Both the position numbers and the translations under genes were made by a program. 64,000 bases of DNA from Peredibacter starrii (GTDB lineage Bacteria > Bdellovibrionota > Bacteriovoracia > Bacteriovoracales > Bacteriovoracaceae): assembly GCF_034259205.1 (NCBI RefSeq), contig NZ_CP139487.1, positions 310,001-374,000 on the forward strand, read 5' to 3'. Shown here piece by piece: positions 23,374 to 32,904 of this stretch (its first letter is position 1; every line of letters starts with the position of its first letter). Under the pieces are notes generated by a model, which was given only the letters and a program-made list of their open reading frames with translations, was not told the DNA's origin and made no database searches.

Positions 23374-25296
23374 GTGAAAAACAGAATTTTTTTTAGCTTC
23401 ATGGTGTTTTGCTTCCTGTTCGCTGTTGTGGGCAGTAAAGCGTTTTATATTCAAGTGGTGAATAAGGCGAAGCTCATTGCTTACGCAAAATCACAGTTCA
23501 TCCGTGAAGTGAAAGAATACCCGAATCGCGGAAACATCTTGGATCGTAACGGTAACCCGCTGGCGATTAACGTTCACGTGTATAATCTTTTCACGATTCC
23601 TAAAAACAAGAACGCTGAATTCTACGAACAACTAAAGCAGCTTTCTAAAATTGTTCCGGAACTTCCTTATCAAAAACTTCGCTCATTGGTTCAAAACCGC
23701 AGCCGTTATACATGGCTCGGTCGTAAGATCAGTTTGAATGAAGATCAATTAAAGAAAATCAAAAAGCTTGAAGGCATTTTCACTGAGGCCCACTCTGAGC
23801 GCGTTTATCCAAATCGCGAACTTATGGCCCAAGTGATTGGTTACGTAGGTGTTGATAACACTGGTCTTGCTGGTATTGAAAACAGCATGAACGCAGAACT
23901 TAAAGGTAAGCCACAGGTCGTGAAGTATATTCGTGATGCTAAGGGCAGACCTATTAAGTATGAAACGAAGGCCTCTGATCTGGTGGCAACTGATATCAAT
24001 CTATCTATTGATAAAGATATTCAGGGTGCCCTTGAGAGTTACTTAAAAGAAGCGGTTGAACTTCACAAGGCCTACCGTGGTGGGGCCGGGGTGATGGACG
24101 CGGAAACAGGCGAGATCCTGGCGATTGCGAACTACCCGACTTTCGATCCCAACAAAGCGGCGACATTCCCACAAGAACATAGAAAACTTGCATTCGTAAC
24201 TGATCCATTTGAACCAGGCTCAATCTTTAAAACGATAACGATCGCTTCAGTTCTTGAAAATAAAGTGGCCCAACCTGAAACGAAGTTCTTCTGTGAATAC
24301 GGAAAAATGAGAGTTCAGAACCACTGGATCTCGGAAGCTGAAACACACGAAAAATTTGAGTGGTTAACAGTTTCGGACATCTTAAAATTCAGTTCAAACG
24401 TTGGAACGACTAAGCTCGCCTTCGCTCTCAAATATCCTAAACTTCGTGGCACTCTTGATAATCTTCACTTCGCCCAGAAAACCGGGATTGAAATTAAGGG
24501 TGAATCAAAAGGTATTTTAAGTTACAAGGCAGCGGACAAAGTTCGCCCTTTGACTTTAAGTAACATCAGTTTCGGTCAAGGTGTGGCGACAACTGGTATC
24601 CAGATGCTTCGCGCTTACGCCGCCATCGCTAACGGTGGTTACTTGGTAAAGCCAACGCTTTTAAAAAATGAAGAAAGCCAACTTAAACCAGAAAATCGTG
24701 TCTTCTCTGAAACGACTGCCAACGAAGTAGCAAAAATGCTCGTGGGTGTTGTGAATGAAGGTACCGGTGGTGCGGCCAAAATTCCTCACTATGAGATCGC
24801 GGGTAAAACCGGAACTGCCCAAAGAGTTTCTCCCACTGGTGGTTACTCTGGATATATCGCAAGCTTCGCCGGCTTCCCGGTCAACGTAAATAAGAAGTTC
24901 GTGGTTCTGGCCTACGTGGATCATCCGACTGAGAACGGTTATTACGGAGGTAAAGTAGCGGGCCCGATCTTTAAGAAGATCACTCAGTACATTCTTTATA
25001 AGAAAAAAGACTTCGCTCAGTTTGCTAAGTATGACGAGAAATCAAACAAGGTAAATCTCGACGTCGTTCATAACCAACAGGCAGCAACCACAAAATCATT
25101 TGCTCCTGGTTATATGCCAAGTTTCATTGGTCTAGATAAGGCAAGTGCCATCAGCCTTGCGGAAGAAAGAAAAATTCCGGTCTCGATGAATGGGTTCGGA
25201 GTTGTGACAAAACAATCGATTGCTCCGGGAACAGTGATTGCCGGAAGCGAAGCAAGCCTTCGACTTCAGTTCGAAGCACCAACATATGCTGAATGA
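23374..25296 (+). CDS. ftsI: Septal peptidoglycan transpeptidase FtsI (PBP3) with PASTA domain
   Basis: 640-residue monofunctional class B PBP. GTG start at 23374. N-terminal membrane anchor (~5-25), PBP dimer domain with RGNILDRNGNPLA, and transpeptidase motifs Ser283-I-F-Lys286, SSN (340-342) and KTG (478-480). A C-terminal PASTA-like domain (~575-635, YMPSFIGLDKASAISLAEE) is present, as in many Bdellovibrionota and Gram-positive homologues but not in E. coli. It crosslinks septal wall with FtsW. murE starts 11 bp before its stop. Confidence 0.95.
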   Translation: MKNRIFFSFMVFCFLFAVVGSKAFYIQVVNKAKLIAYAKSQFIREVKEYPNRGNILDRNGNPLAINVHVYNLFTIPKNKNAEFYEQLKQLSKIVPELPYQKLRSLVQNRSRYTWLGRKISLNEDQLKKIKKLEGIFTEAHSERVYPNRELMAQVIGYVGVDNTGLAGIENSMNAELKGKPQVVKYIRDAKGRPIKYETKASDLVATDINLSIDKDIQGALESYLKEAVELHKAYRGGAGVMDAETGEILAIANYPTFDPNKAATFPQEHRKLAFVTDPFEPGSIFKTITIASVLENKVAQPETKFFCEYGKMRVQNHWISEAETHEKFEWLTVSDILKFSSNVGTTKLAFALKYPKLRGTLDNLHFAQKTGIEIKGESKGILSYKAADKVRPLTLSNISFGQGVATTGIQMLRAYAAIANGGYLVKPTLLKNEESQLKPENRVFSETTANEVAKMLVGVVNEGTGGAAKIPHYEIAGKTGTAQRVSPTGGYSGYIASFAGFPVNVNKKFVVLAYVDHPTENGYYGGKVAGPIFKKITQYILYKKKDFAQFAKYDEKSNKVNLDVVHNQQAATTKSFAPGYMPSFIGLDKASAISLAEERKIPVSMNGFGVVTKQSIAPGTVIAGSEASLRLQFEAPTYAE

Positions 25297-26647
25297 GAAA
25301 AAGTTAAGTGAAATTTTGGGAGCGGAAATACCCTCTCTCTCAATTAAAGACATTCATTGGAAAACACAGGACTCCACAAAGGAGTCCGTTCTTTTTTATC
25401 GCCTCCCTGACGATGAGAAGTCGCAAAAACTATTTCGTGAACGCATTCAGAATTCTCAGTTTGCCTGGTTAGTTATCAACCGTGATCATGAGAGTCGCCC
25501 GCTTAACAGCACAATCGTTCCGGAGAGTGAATGGCCAAGAATACAGAAAGCGATTTTGGACATTCTTTATCCAATGCCGAACCTAAAACTCATGGCCCTC
25601 ACGGGTACCAATGGGAAAACCACTACTACTGATCTCGTTCTTCAGTTGGGAGAACTGTGCGGCAAGAGAGGCATGAGTATTGGAACACTGGGTGTTCGTG
25701 AGAATCATAAAGAGATTCTGGATTTTGGACTTACATCTCCTCCTTTCATTGATCTACGAAAATACTTAAATCAATACGGACAAGATAAAGACTTCTGTGT
25801 GCTTGAGGCGAGTTCACACGCACTCATGCAAGAGCGTCTTTATGGACTGCAATTTGATATGGCGGGATGGCTTTCCTTTTCACAAGATCATCTGGATTAC
25901 CATCAGACGATGGAATCTTATTTTGCTGCAAAGGCCCTCTTGTTCAATTACCTGAAGGCCAGTGCCCGTGTTTATGTGCCAGACAATCAAGAACACCTTT
26001 TTGAGAAAATCAAAGGTGTAACAAACAAAGTTTTAAAAGCACCGGTTCGTGAAGAGAAACTCCCGCTTTTTTTTAGCACGAGTTTCAATCGCAACAATCT
26101 AGAAGTGGCAATTGCCATTGTAGAGCGAACTTTCAATATTAAAGTTCCCGCTCAGTTTGATAAAATTGTGCCTCCAGATGGACGCTTTTTTATTAAGCCT
26201 TACAAGTCTAACTATATCGTGGTGGACTTTGCTCATACGCCAGATGCACTTGAGAATATTTGCCGTGGTATTCGTGAATCGTTTCCAACTCATAAACTTA
26301 AAGTACTTTTTGGATGCGGTGGTGATCGCGATCGCACCAAGAGACCTTTAATGGGCCGAATTGCGGAATCATTCGGTTCCCATGTTTACGTTACGAGTGA
26401 CAATCCACGTACTGAAGATCCGAAACAAATCATTCAAGATATTCTTCAAGGTATGTCATCGAAGAATATTACTCAGATAGTGGAGCGTCCCAAAGCTGTG
26501 GAAATTGCGTTCTCGGAGTTAACCGAGAATGAAATCCTGCTCCTCGCCGGAAAAGGTCATGAAGACTATATTTTAATTAATGGTGTGAAACACCCTTATA
26601 GCGACATCGCTGAAGTGGAAAAGTTTCTCTCAAGGAAGAGTTTATGA
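25286..26647 (+). CDS. murE: UDP-MurNAc-tripeptide synthetase (meso-DAP adding)
   Basis: 453 residues, slightly short at the N-terminus. Mur ligase P-loop GTNGKTTTT (107-115), central ligase motifs SSHALMQERL and SFSQDHLDYHQTM, and the DNPR motif (372-375) that selects meso-diaminopimelate. The ATG at 25286 overlaps ftsI by 11 bp. An upstream TTG at 25238 would only add non-homologous residues. It makes the cytoplasmic tripeptide precursor. murF overlaps by ATGA. Confidence 0.94.
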   Translation: MLNEKKLSEILGAEIPSLSIKDIHWKTQDSTKESVLFYRLPDDEKSQKLFRERIQNSQFAWLVINRDHESRPLNSTIVPESEWPRIQKAILDILYPMPNLKLMALTGTNGKTTTTDLVLQLGELCGKRGMSIGTLGVRENHKEILDFGLTSPPFIDLRKYLNQYGQDKDFCVLEASSHALMQERLYGLQFDMAGWLSFSQDHLDYHQTMESYFAAKALLFNYLKASARVYVPDNQEHLFEKIKGVTNKVLKAPVREEKLPLFFSTSFNRNNLEVAIAIVERTFNIKVPAQFDKIVPPDGRFFIKPYKSNYIVVDFAHTPDALENICRGIRESFPTHKLKVLFGCGGDRDRTKRPLMGRIAESFGSHVYVTSDNPRTEDPKQIIQDILQGMSSKNITQIVERPKAVEIAFSELTENEILLLAGKGHEDYILINGVKHPYSDIAEVEKFLSRKSL

Positions 26648-28044
26648 TTAACCTGAGTCTCCTAAAACGTTGTCCTTCTTTAAAAGGTGAAGTGTTGACT
26701 TCGCACACTCATTTGCCTTTTATCACTGATACCAGAAAGTATCATCACCCTTCAGCGTTTGTGGCGATACCAGGTGTAAAAACTAATCCTTTGGATGTTC
26801 TGACTGAACTTTTAGGTAAGGGCTGTCCGCTGGTTATTTTCCAGGACGATGCTACCAACCAAGCAAAAGTAAAAGAGCTGCAAAAGCAATTTCCTAAAAC
26901 TCAATTCGTTCCTTGTACTGATAGCGTGACCTTTCTTCAGGAAGCGACTCACGAACATATTAAAGAGTGGAAATCTAAATCACCAAAGAACACCGTGTTT
27001 GCGATCTCTGGTTCTAACGGCAAGACCACACATAAAGAAATGCTGTCTTTCATTCTTAAAACGGTGATGCCAGGAAAGATTGTTGCGACTGAAAAGAACA
27101 ACAATAATCACTTGGGTGTGCCACTAACACTTTTAAATGTGACTGATGAAACTGAGATGGTAGTTCTGGAATTAGGGAGTAACCATCCGGGCGAAATTAA
27201 AGTTCTATGTGATATCGCTGAACCCAATGCAGGTCTAACAACGAATATCGGTGCTACTCACTTAGAGTTTTTTGGAACAGAAGAAAAAGTATTTGAAGAA
27301 GAGGCCTATCTTTATCACGCCGTTAAATCTGTGACGAAAGGCTCGGGCTTTTATCTGATCAATATCGATGACAAGTTTTTAAAGAGTCTTGAACCATTTG
27401 CTGGTGCAGTTACTTATGGTGAAAGTAGTTCGGCCATGGCCCGTATTTCATATGTCGAAAACGGAGCTGGCATTCACTTCAAAGGTCAGGAGCTGATGGG
27501 CTTCAATTCCCACATCACTGGTAAACACAATAAGCTCAACCTCATCACTTGCTTATTTATTGCCACCCATTTTTATCCATCTTTAAAGCAGAAGTTCATT
27601 GAAGCGGCCGCGGAATTTCGCCCAACGAAGAACCGCTCTGAGTGGATCCAGTTCGAGGGTCGCTCGGTTTACCTAGATGCTTATAACGCAAACCCTTCCT
27701 CAATGAAGGCCGCGCTTCTTGGATTCAAAGATAGTGTCCTTGAGCAAGGCTTTAAGCTTACTGACGCGTGTGTCGTACTTGGTGATATGAACGAATTAGG
27801 GGATTCAACTCCCCAGTATCATAGAGAAGTGGGCCAGTATGTGAAGGAACTTGGATTCACCAATGTGTACTTCGTGGGCCGCTTTGCCTCTCATTATGTA
27901 AGTGGGGATCCACAAGGTCAGCCAAAGACTTCGAGTGCGGATTTTAAGAGTGAATATCGAGGGGACTGCTTAAAGAAATTCCCAATTCACTTTATTAAAG
28001 GGTCACGCTCTTTACAATTGGAGTCACTATTCGATATAACTTAA
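26644..28044 (+). CDS. murF: UDP-MurNAc-tripeptide:D-Ala-D-Ala ligase
   Basis: 466 residues. ATP site AISGSNGKTTHKEML, then EKNNNNHLGVPLTLLN (family signature), VVLELGSNHPGEI, GATHLEFFG, and the C-terminal domain LDAYNANPSSMKAAL and VLGDMNELGD. It adds D-Ala-D-Ala to complete the UDP-MurNAc-pentapeptide. It overlaps murE by ATGA. No ddl gene is in the cluster, so D-Ala-D-Ala must come from elsewhere. Confidence 0.94.
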   Translation: MINLSLLKRCPSLKGEVLTSHTHLPFITDTRKYHHPSAFVAIPGVKTNPLDVLTELLGKGCPLVIFQDDATNQAKVKELQKQFPKTQFVPCTDSVTFLQEATHEHIKEWKSKSPKNTVFAISGSNGKTTHKEMLSFILKTVMPGKIVATEKNNNNHLGVPLTLLNVTDETEMVVLELGSNHPGEIKVLCDIAEPNAGLTTNIGATHLEFFGTEEKVFEEEAYLYHAVKSVTKGSGFYLINIDDKFLKSLEPFAGAVTYGESSSAMARISYVENGAGIHFKGQELMGFNSHITGKHNKLNLITCLFIATHFYPSLKQKFIEAAAEFRPTKNRSEWIQFEGRSVYLDAYNANPSSMKAALLGFKDSVLEQGFKLTDACVVLGDMNELGDSTPQYHREVGQYVKELGFTNVYFVGRFASHYVSGDPQGQPKTSSADFKSEYRGDCLKKFPIHFIKGSRSLQLESLFDIT

Positions 28045-28069
28045 GTTTATCTTTTTTAAAGGGATAAAC

Positions 28070-29146
28070 ATGCTGTATCATTGGCTTTACCCGCTAAGTC
28101 AAAACAATCATTTGCTCAACGTTTTTAAGTACATCACCTTCAGATCATTCCTGGCCTTTATTATCGCCACGGTGGTCTCGATTATTTGGGGTAAGCGCTT
28201 TATCGCCTACATGAAACTTCGTCAGTTTGGTCAAATCATCCGTGAAGAAGGTCCTGAATCTCATAAAAAGAAAAAAGGAACTCCAACTTTCGGTGGAGTG
28301 TTCATCCTTGGTTCGGCAATGATCGCGTGTTTGGTTTGCGGTAACTTTGTTTCGTTCCCGTTTCTGATCGCTTTATTCGTAACGATTTCTTATTTCTTCC
28401 TGGGTGGTCTTGATGACTATCTTAAAGTTTTAAAGAAAAACACTAAGGGTGTTAGTGCTCGCCAAAAGCTTGTGTGGCAGTTCTCAACTGCATTGATTGC
28501 AACTTTTGTGATGTGGAAGTTTAACGTAACTGATTCTCAGGTTTATCTTCCGTTCGTTAAAGATCCAGTAATGGACATCGGTTGGTTATATGTTCCGTTT
28601 GCTGCCTTCGTTATCGTTGGTTCATCAAACGCTCTTAACCTGACTGACGGACTTGATGGTCTGGCAATTGGCCCAACGATCACGTCTGCTGCGACCCTTG
28701 GTTTCCTGGCCTACCTTGCTGGTCACATTGAAATGGCCAACTACCTTCTGATTCCTCACGTTCCAGATGTGGGTGAGTTATTGGTTCTGGTATCTGCCAT
28801 TATCGGAGCGGGTGTTGGTTTCCTTTGGTACAACGCTTATCCGGCAGAGATTTTCATGGGAGATGTGGGTTCACTTTCTCTTGGTGGATGTCTTGGAACA
28901 ATCGCAGTGCTTACGAAGAACGAATTCCTATTTGTTCTGATTGGTGGAATTTTTGTAATTGAAGCAGTGTCGGTGATTCTTCAGGTTGCCTCATTTAAGA
29001 CTCGTGGAAAACGAATCTTTAAGATGGCCCCGATTCACCATCACTTTGAACTTATGGGTTGGCCTGAAACTAAGGTAATCGTGAGATTCTGGATCATCAG
29101 TCTGGTGTTTGCGATCCTTGCTCTTGCCACACTCAAACTAAGATAA
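28070..29146 (+). CDS. mraY: Phospho-MurNAc-pentapeptide transferase
   Basis: 358-residue, ten-helix enzyme that makes lipid I. Catalytic-site segments are conserved: GTPTFGGVFILG, FLGGLDDYLKVLKKNTKG (first DD), NALNLTDGLDGLAIGP, EIFMGDVGSLSLGG (MGDVGS) and the MAPIHHHFELMGWPE loop. GGGATAAAC lies ahead of the ATG. It forms one unit with the upstream mur genes. Confidence 0.97.
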   Translation: MLYHWLYPLSQNNHLLNVFKYITFRSFLAFIIATVVSIIWGKRFIAYMKLRQFGQIIREEGPESHKKKKGTPTFGGVFILGSAMIACLVCGNFVSFPFLIALFVTISYFFLGGLDDYLKVLKKNTKGVSARQKLVWQFSTALIATFVMWKFNVTDSQVYLPFVKDPVMDIGWLYVPFAAFVIVGSSNALNLTDGLDGLAIGPTITSAATLGFLAYLAGHIEMANYLLIPHVPDVGELLVLVSAIIGAGVGFLWYNAYPAEIFMGDVGSLSLGGCLGTIAVLTKNEFLFVLIGGIFVIEAVSVILQVASFKTRGKRIFKMAPIHHHFELMGWPETKVIVRFWIISLVFAILALATLKLR

Positions 29147-29162
29147 TTTTAAGGAGATCGTT

Positions 29163-30548
29163 ATGATGGAAAAATATAAAGGAAAGAAGGTCCTGATCGT
29201 AGGTCTTGGTAAAACAGGATTTGCCCTCATCAACCTTTTCACACAACTTGGCTGCGACCTTAAAGTTACAGATATTAAGCCGATCTTCGACTTAAACAAA
29301 CAAGTGAAGCGTCTTAAAAAGATCAATCCAACTCCGACAATGACTCTGGGCGAGCACAAGGACGAGGACTTCATTGAAGCGGACATCATCGTTTATTCTT
29401 CTTCTGTAGATCCTAATCTTCCACAACTTAAAGTTGCTCGTGAGCACGGCCGTCAGGTTTATTCTGACTTCGCATTTGCTTACGAAAACTGCACAAAGCC
29501 AATCGTGGCAGTTTGTGGATCTCATGGCCGTACCATCATTTCTCACATGATTGGTTACACACTTAAGCTTGATAGAAAGAACGTATTTGTGGGCGGAACA
29601 TCTGATGAGCCATTCATCAATTTCCTTTCTCTACAAAACAAAGAAGAAATTGATTACTGCGTGATTGAAGTTTCTCCTCAGCAGCTTCAAACGGTTGAAT
29701 CATTCAAGCCGGTTCTTGCAGTTTATCCAAACCTTGAAGAGAAGAACCTTCTTGGTCGCTTTAAAACTTCATCTGAATACCTTGATACTGCCCTTAAAGT
29801 TGCTCGCAACTTGGGTCCAGAGAATTACTTGGTGGCAAACTTTGATAAGCTTGCTTCAAACTCAGTTCTTCGCTCATCTCAAGCTCAGACTTTCTGGTAC
29901 TCTCGTAAGTCTTTCGTAACGATGGGTGTGATTTCAGAAATTCAAGGAACCCACTTCCACGATAAGCGTATTCACTCAAACATTCACTTCCACTCTGAAT
30001 TTAAAGTTACAGATATGAGAATCGTGGGTGTGAATAACCGTGAGAACCTTATGGCGGCGATCACTGCTTGTAAGGCGCTCAAAGTTTCAGACGCTGCTAT
30101 TCAACAGTGTATCGAGAAGTTCCCTGGTATTCCTCACCGTCTTGAGTTCGTGGTTGAAAAGAACGGCGTTCGTTTCTACAACGATTCTAAATCTGAGACG
30201 ATGGATGAACTTAAAGTCTCTCTTGAAGCATTTAAAGATCCCGTCATTCTTATCGCTGGTGGTAAAGAAATCGAAGGCATTCCTTTCGATAAATACGCCA
30301 ACATCATCCGTGAAAAAGTACGCGTACTAGTTCTGGTTGGTGAAGTAAAAGAAAGCATGAACCGTATTCTTGGTGACGTGACTCAAACTTACCTGGTTGG
30401 TTCATTCGATGAATCAGTTCTGCTTGCTTATCAGAAGTCTCGTACTGGTGACACAATCCTACTGTGTCCGGGTAACGAATCAACCGATGTGTTCCGTGAT
30501 TTCGAAGAGAAAGGGAACTATTACAAAAAGCTTATTTTCCAACTCTAA
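29163..30548 (+). CDS. murD: MurD-position Mur ligase with altered P-loop (divergent MurD)
   Basis: 461 residues. It keeps the Mur ligase order: N-terminal Rossmann domain (VLIVGLGKTGFALINLF), central domain, C-terminal FYNDSKSETMDEL (family YINDSKATN). Key positions differ: the P-loop is GSHGRTI (119-125) with Arg123 for the invariant Lys, the usual N.T.DHLDRH element reads PNLEEKNLLGRF, and SPA-SFDQF reads CPGNESTDVF. The Lys of the ALKVARN stretch that may be carbamylated is kept. No second murD is in view, so it either works with altered chemistry or has been retained in the cluster for another purpose. AAGGAG lies before ATG. Confidence 0.75.
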   Translation: MMEKYKGKKVLIVGLGKTGFALINLFTQLGCDLKVTDIKPIFDLNKQVKRLKKINPTPTMTLGEHKDEDFIEADIIVYSSSVDPNLPQLKVAREHGRQVYSDFAFAYENCTKPIVAVCGSHGRTIISHMIGYTLKLDRKNVFVGGTSDEPFINFLSLQNKEEIDYCVIEVSPQQLQTVESFKPVLAVYPNLEEKNLLGRFKTSSEYLDTALKVARNLGPENYLVANFDKLASNSVLRSSQAQTFWYSRKSFVTMGVISEIQGTHFHDKRIHSNIHFHSEFKVTDMRIVGVNNRENLMAAITACKALKVSDAAIQQCIEKFPGIPHRLEFVVEKNGVRFYNDSKSETMDELKVSLEAFKDPVILIAGGKEIEGIPFDKYANIIREKVRVLVLVGEVKESMNRILGDVTQTYLVGSFDESVLLAYQKSRTGDTILLCPGNESTDVFRDFEEKGNYYKKLIFQL

Positions 30549-30558
30549 TCAATCCATG

Positions 30559-30586
30559 AGGGAGGCTTCGGCCTCCCTTTTTTTTT
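30559..30586 (+). terminator. Strong terminator inside the dcw cluster (after murD)
   Basis: AGGGAGGC-TTCG-GCCTCCCT (30559-30578) has a perfect 8-bp stem with a UUCG tetraloop, followed by eight further Ts. It splits the division cluster into two transcription units. Confidence 0.9.
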
Positions 30587-30681
30587 GCCCCTATATCAAT
30601 TCCAGTCTGAATAAGATTGAGTGTCAAAACAACTCAAGATACATTAGTAGTATCAAATCAAATTACATGGACGTAATTTCT

Positions 30682-31845
30682 ATGAGTGAAAATACCAGAC
30701 TAGAAAAATTAACTAATTACTTTTTAATCAATGTCTTCTTTTTAATACTATTTGGCGTGATCATGGTGTTCTCGGCGAGCTATATGTACGCCACCGAAAA
30801 CATGGGTTCAAGTTATCACTTCCTATCAAAGCAGTTGATCTACATCGCGCTTGGTTTAGGCGTGGCCTTAGTATTTTCAAAACTCAAAATTCTTTATCTC
30901 TATAAACAAGCTTACAAGATCAATGCCTTCTTTGGTTTCTTAGTTACGTTGACTCTTGTTCCAGGTTTATCAGTAGTGATTAAAGGTTCACGTCGTTGGT
31001 TGAATCTTGGTTTTATGAATCTTCAACCGGGTGAGTTTTTAAAATATACATTGATGCTGGCGGCGATTCGTTACTTTGAAAACTTCAATGCCTATACACC
31101 GAAGCAACGTGCTCTTTATATGGCGGGTTTAGTATATCCGCTTGGAATTTTTATTCTTCAACCCGATTTCGGTACGTTCTTTATTTCGGCCATGATTATT
31201 GGTTTCATCGCTTTCCTAAGTTCATTCCCGAGAAAATATTTTTACTCGGCCCTGGTGTTGGGAATGATTGGTGCTTTCGGAATTTTGATCTCAGCTCCTT
31301 ATCGTGTGAAGCGACTTCTGACTTTCCTTGATCCATGGAAAGATCCACGCGGGAGTGGTTTTCAGGTGATTCAATCCTTCCTTGCCTTTGCCAATGGTGC
31401 GTTCTTTGGACAAGGTCTTGGTAACTCGAATGAAAAACTCTTCTATCTTCCTGAGGCCTACAACGACTTTATCTTTTCAGTAGTAGGTGAAGAACTTGGT
31501 TTCGTGGGTGTCATTGTCACGATTCTTATGTTCATCAGTTTTATTTTTATCGGATTAAAAATGGCGATCTCACTTAAATCTCGAGTGGGTTCAATCATGG
31601 TGGCAACAATTGTTTTCGCCATCGGTTTCCAGGCCTTTCTTAATATGGGCGTAGTACTTGGAGTTCTTCCGACCAAGGGTCTCAATCTTCCATTCATCAG
31701 TTATGGTGGATCTTCGATGGTGGCAAATCTTGGTGCCTTGGGTTTAATCTTTGCTTGTATTAAGATTCAACCAGGCGATGCCAAAGACGTTAAAAATAAG
31801 GGAAAGCAGTCACCAATTGGTGCTCTAAAAAGTGCTTTCAATTAA
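30682..31845 (+). CDS. ftsW: SEDS glycosyltransferase FtsW
   Basis: 387 residues, about ten membrane helices. SEDS features: GVIMVFSASY, the SRRWLNLGFMNLQPGEF segment with KG just before it, ILQPDFGT, and NLPFISYGGSSMVANL near the end. It polymerises lipid II at the septum with FtsI. ATG 30682 (MSENTRLEKL) is preferred; another ATG lies at 30667. Neither has a strong ribosome site. The first gene after the internal terminator, it must have its own promoter, probably in the 80 bp before it (TAGTAT at 30648-30653). Confidence 0.94.
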   Translation: MSENTRLEKLTNYFLINVFFLILFGVIMVFSASYMYATENMGSSYHFLSKQLIYIALGLGVALVFSKLKILYLYKQAYKINAFFGFLVTLTLVPGLSVVIKGSRRWLNLGFMNLQPGEFLKYTLMLAAIRYFENFNAYTPKQRALYMAGLVYPLGIFILQPDFGTFFISAMIIGFIAFLSSFPRKYFYSALVLGMIGAFGILISAPYRVKRLLTFLDPWKDPRGSGFQVIQSFLAFANGAFFGQGLGNSNEKLFYLPEAYNDFIFSVVGEELGFVGVIVTILMFISFIFIGLKMAISLKSRVGSIMVATIVFAIGFQAFLNMGVVLGVLPTKGLNLPFISYGGSSMVANLGALGLIFACIKIQPGDAKDVKNKGKQSPIGALKSAFN

Positions 31846-31848
31846 TCT

Positions 31849-32904
31849 ATGAAACATGCAGTTCTAGTTGCCGGTGGTACCGGTGGTCACATCAATGCGG
31901 CCCTCGCAGTTGGTGAAGCTTTAATGAGTGAAGGTTGGGACATTCAGTATCTAACTGGAAAACGCCCGCTGGATTATAAACTCTTTAAGGGACAGAACGT
32001 TCGTCACCTGGATTCAAAGCCACTCAGAACTAATAATCCGATTCAGCTTTTCAAAAACGTCATGATGAACCTCATGAGTTTTTTCATTATCTTTGCTTCC
32101 TACTTAAAGAATCGTCCGAAATTTATTGTTGGTGCCGGCGGCTACGTGTGCGGCCCAACGCTACTTGCGGGTCACCTTCTTTTTATTCCGGTTTTTATCA
32201 TTGAGCAGAATGCGGTGATGGGACTTACCAATCGAATTCTGGGTTGGATTTCGACTCGTATTTTTGTTCATTTCACCAAGACTCGCGGTCTTTCAAATAC
32301 GCTTTCTAAAAAAGTTCGCGTAGTTGGTAATCCTACTCGTAAGGCCATTCAGCCAGTCTCGGCAAAGAAGTTTGATGGCGAACTAAAAGTTTTGGTGTTT
32401 GGCGGAAGCTTAGGTGCGACTCAAATTAATAAAGTGATCTTCGATATTCTTAAGCGGCCAAGTGTAAACAGCATGGCGATTCACCATCAGTTGGGTGGTG
32501 ATCAGAAAGCTCCAGAAATTCAAACGCTGGTTAAATATCAGCCGATGAATTACATCGATAATATGCAGCAGGAATACGAGTGGGCGGACGTGATTATTTC
32601 GCGCTCTGGCGCCAGCACTGTCTCAGAACTAGCGATCATTAAGAAGCCTGTTCTCATTTTCCCTTATCCACAAGCTACTGATAATCATCAGGTCTATAAT
32701 GCTCAGATTTTCAAGGAAGAGGCCGATTTCACCGTCGAGATCCTCGACCCGAAACTCTCTCATGAAGAGTGCGTTAAACGAACACAGGAATTCCTAGTCA
32801 AGGCTTCTCGTGAGGAGTTAAAGTACACTAAAACACCGTCACCAGGTAACCATACCTGTGATGAAATTCTGAGAGAGATCAAAACAAATGTTGGGCTGGC
32901 TTAA
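31849..32904 (+). CDS. murG: UDP-GlcNAc:lipid I transferase
   Basis: 351 residues. G-loops AGGTGGHINAALAVGEAL and GAGGYVCGPTLLAG, then VFGGSLGATQINK, MQQEYEWADVIISRSGASTVSEL and FPYPQATDNHQVYNA, all typical of GT28 MurG. It makes lipid II at the membrane. It is 3 bp after ftsW and overlaps murC by 17 bp. Confidence 0.96.
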   Translation: MKHAVLVAGGTGGHINAALAVGEALMSEGWDIQYLTGKRPLDYKLFKGQNVRHLDSKPLRTNNPIQLFKNVMMNLMSFFIIFASYLKNRPKFIVGAGGYVCGPTLLAGHLLFIPVFIIEQNAVMGLTNRILGWISTRIFVHFTKTRGLSNTLSKKVRVVGNPTRKAIQPVSAKKFDGELKVLVFGGSLGATQINKVIFDILKRPSVNSMAIHHQLGGDQKAPEIQTLVKYQPMNYIDNMQQEYEWADVIISRSGASTVSELAIIKKPVLIFPYPQATDNHQVYNAQIFKEEADFTVEILDPKLSHEECVKRTQEFLVKASREELKYTKTPSPGNHTCDEILREIKTNVGLA

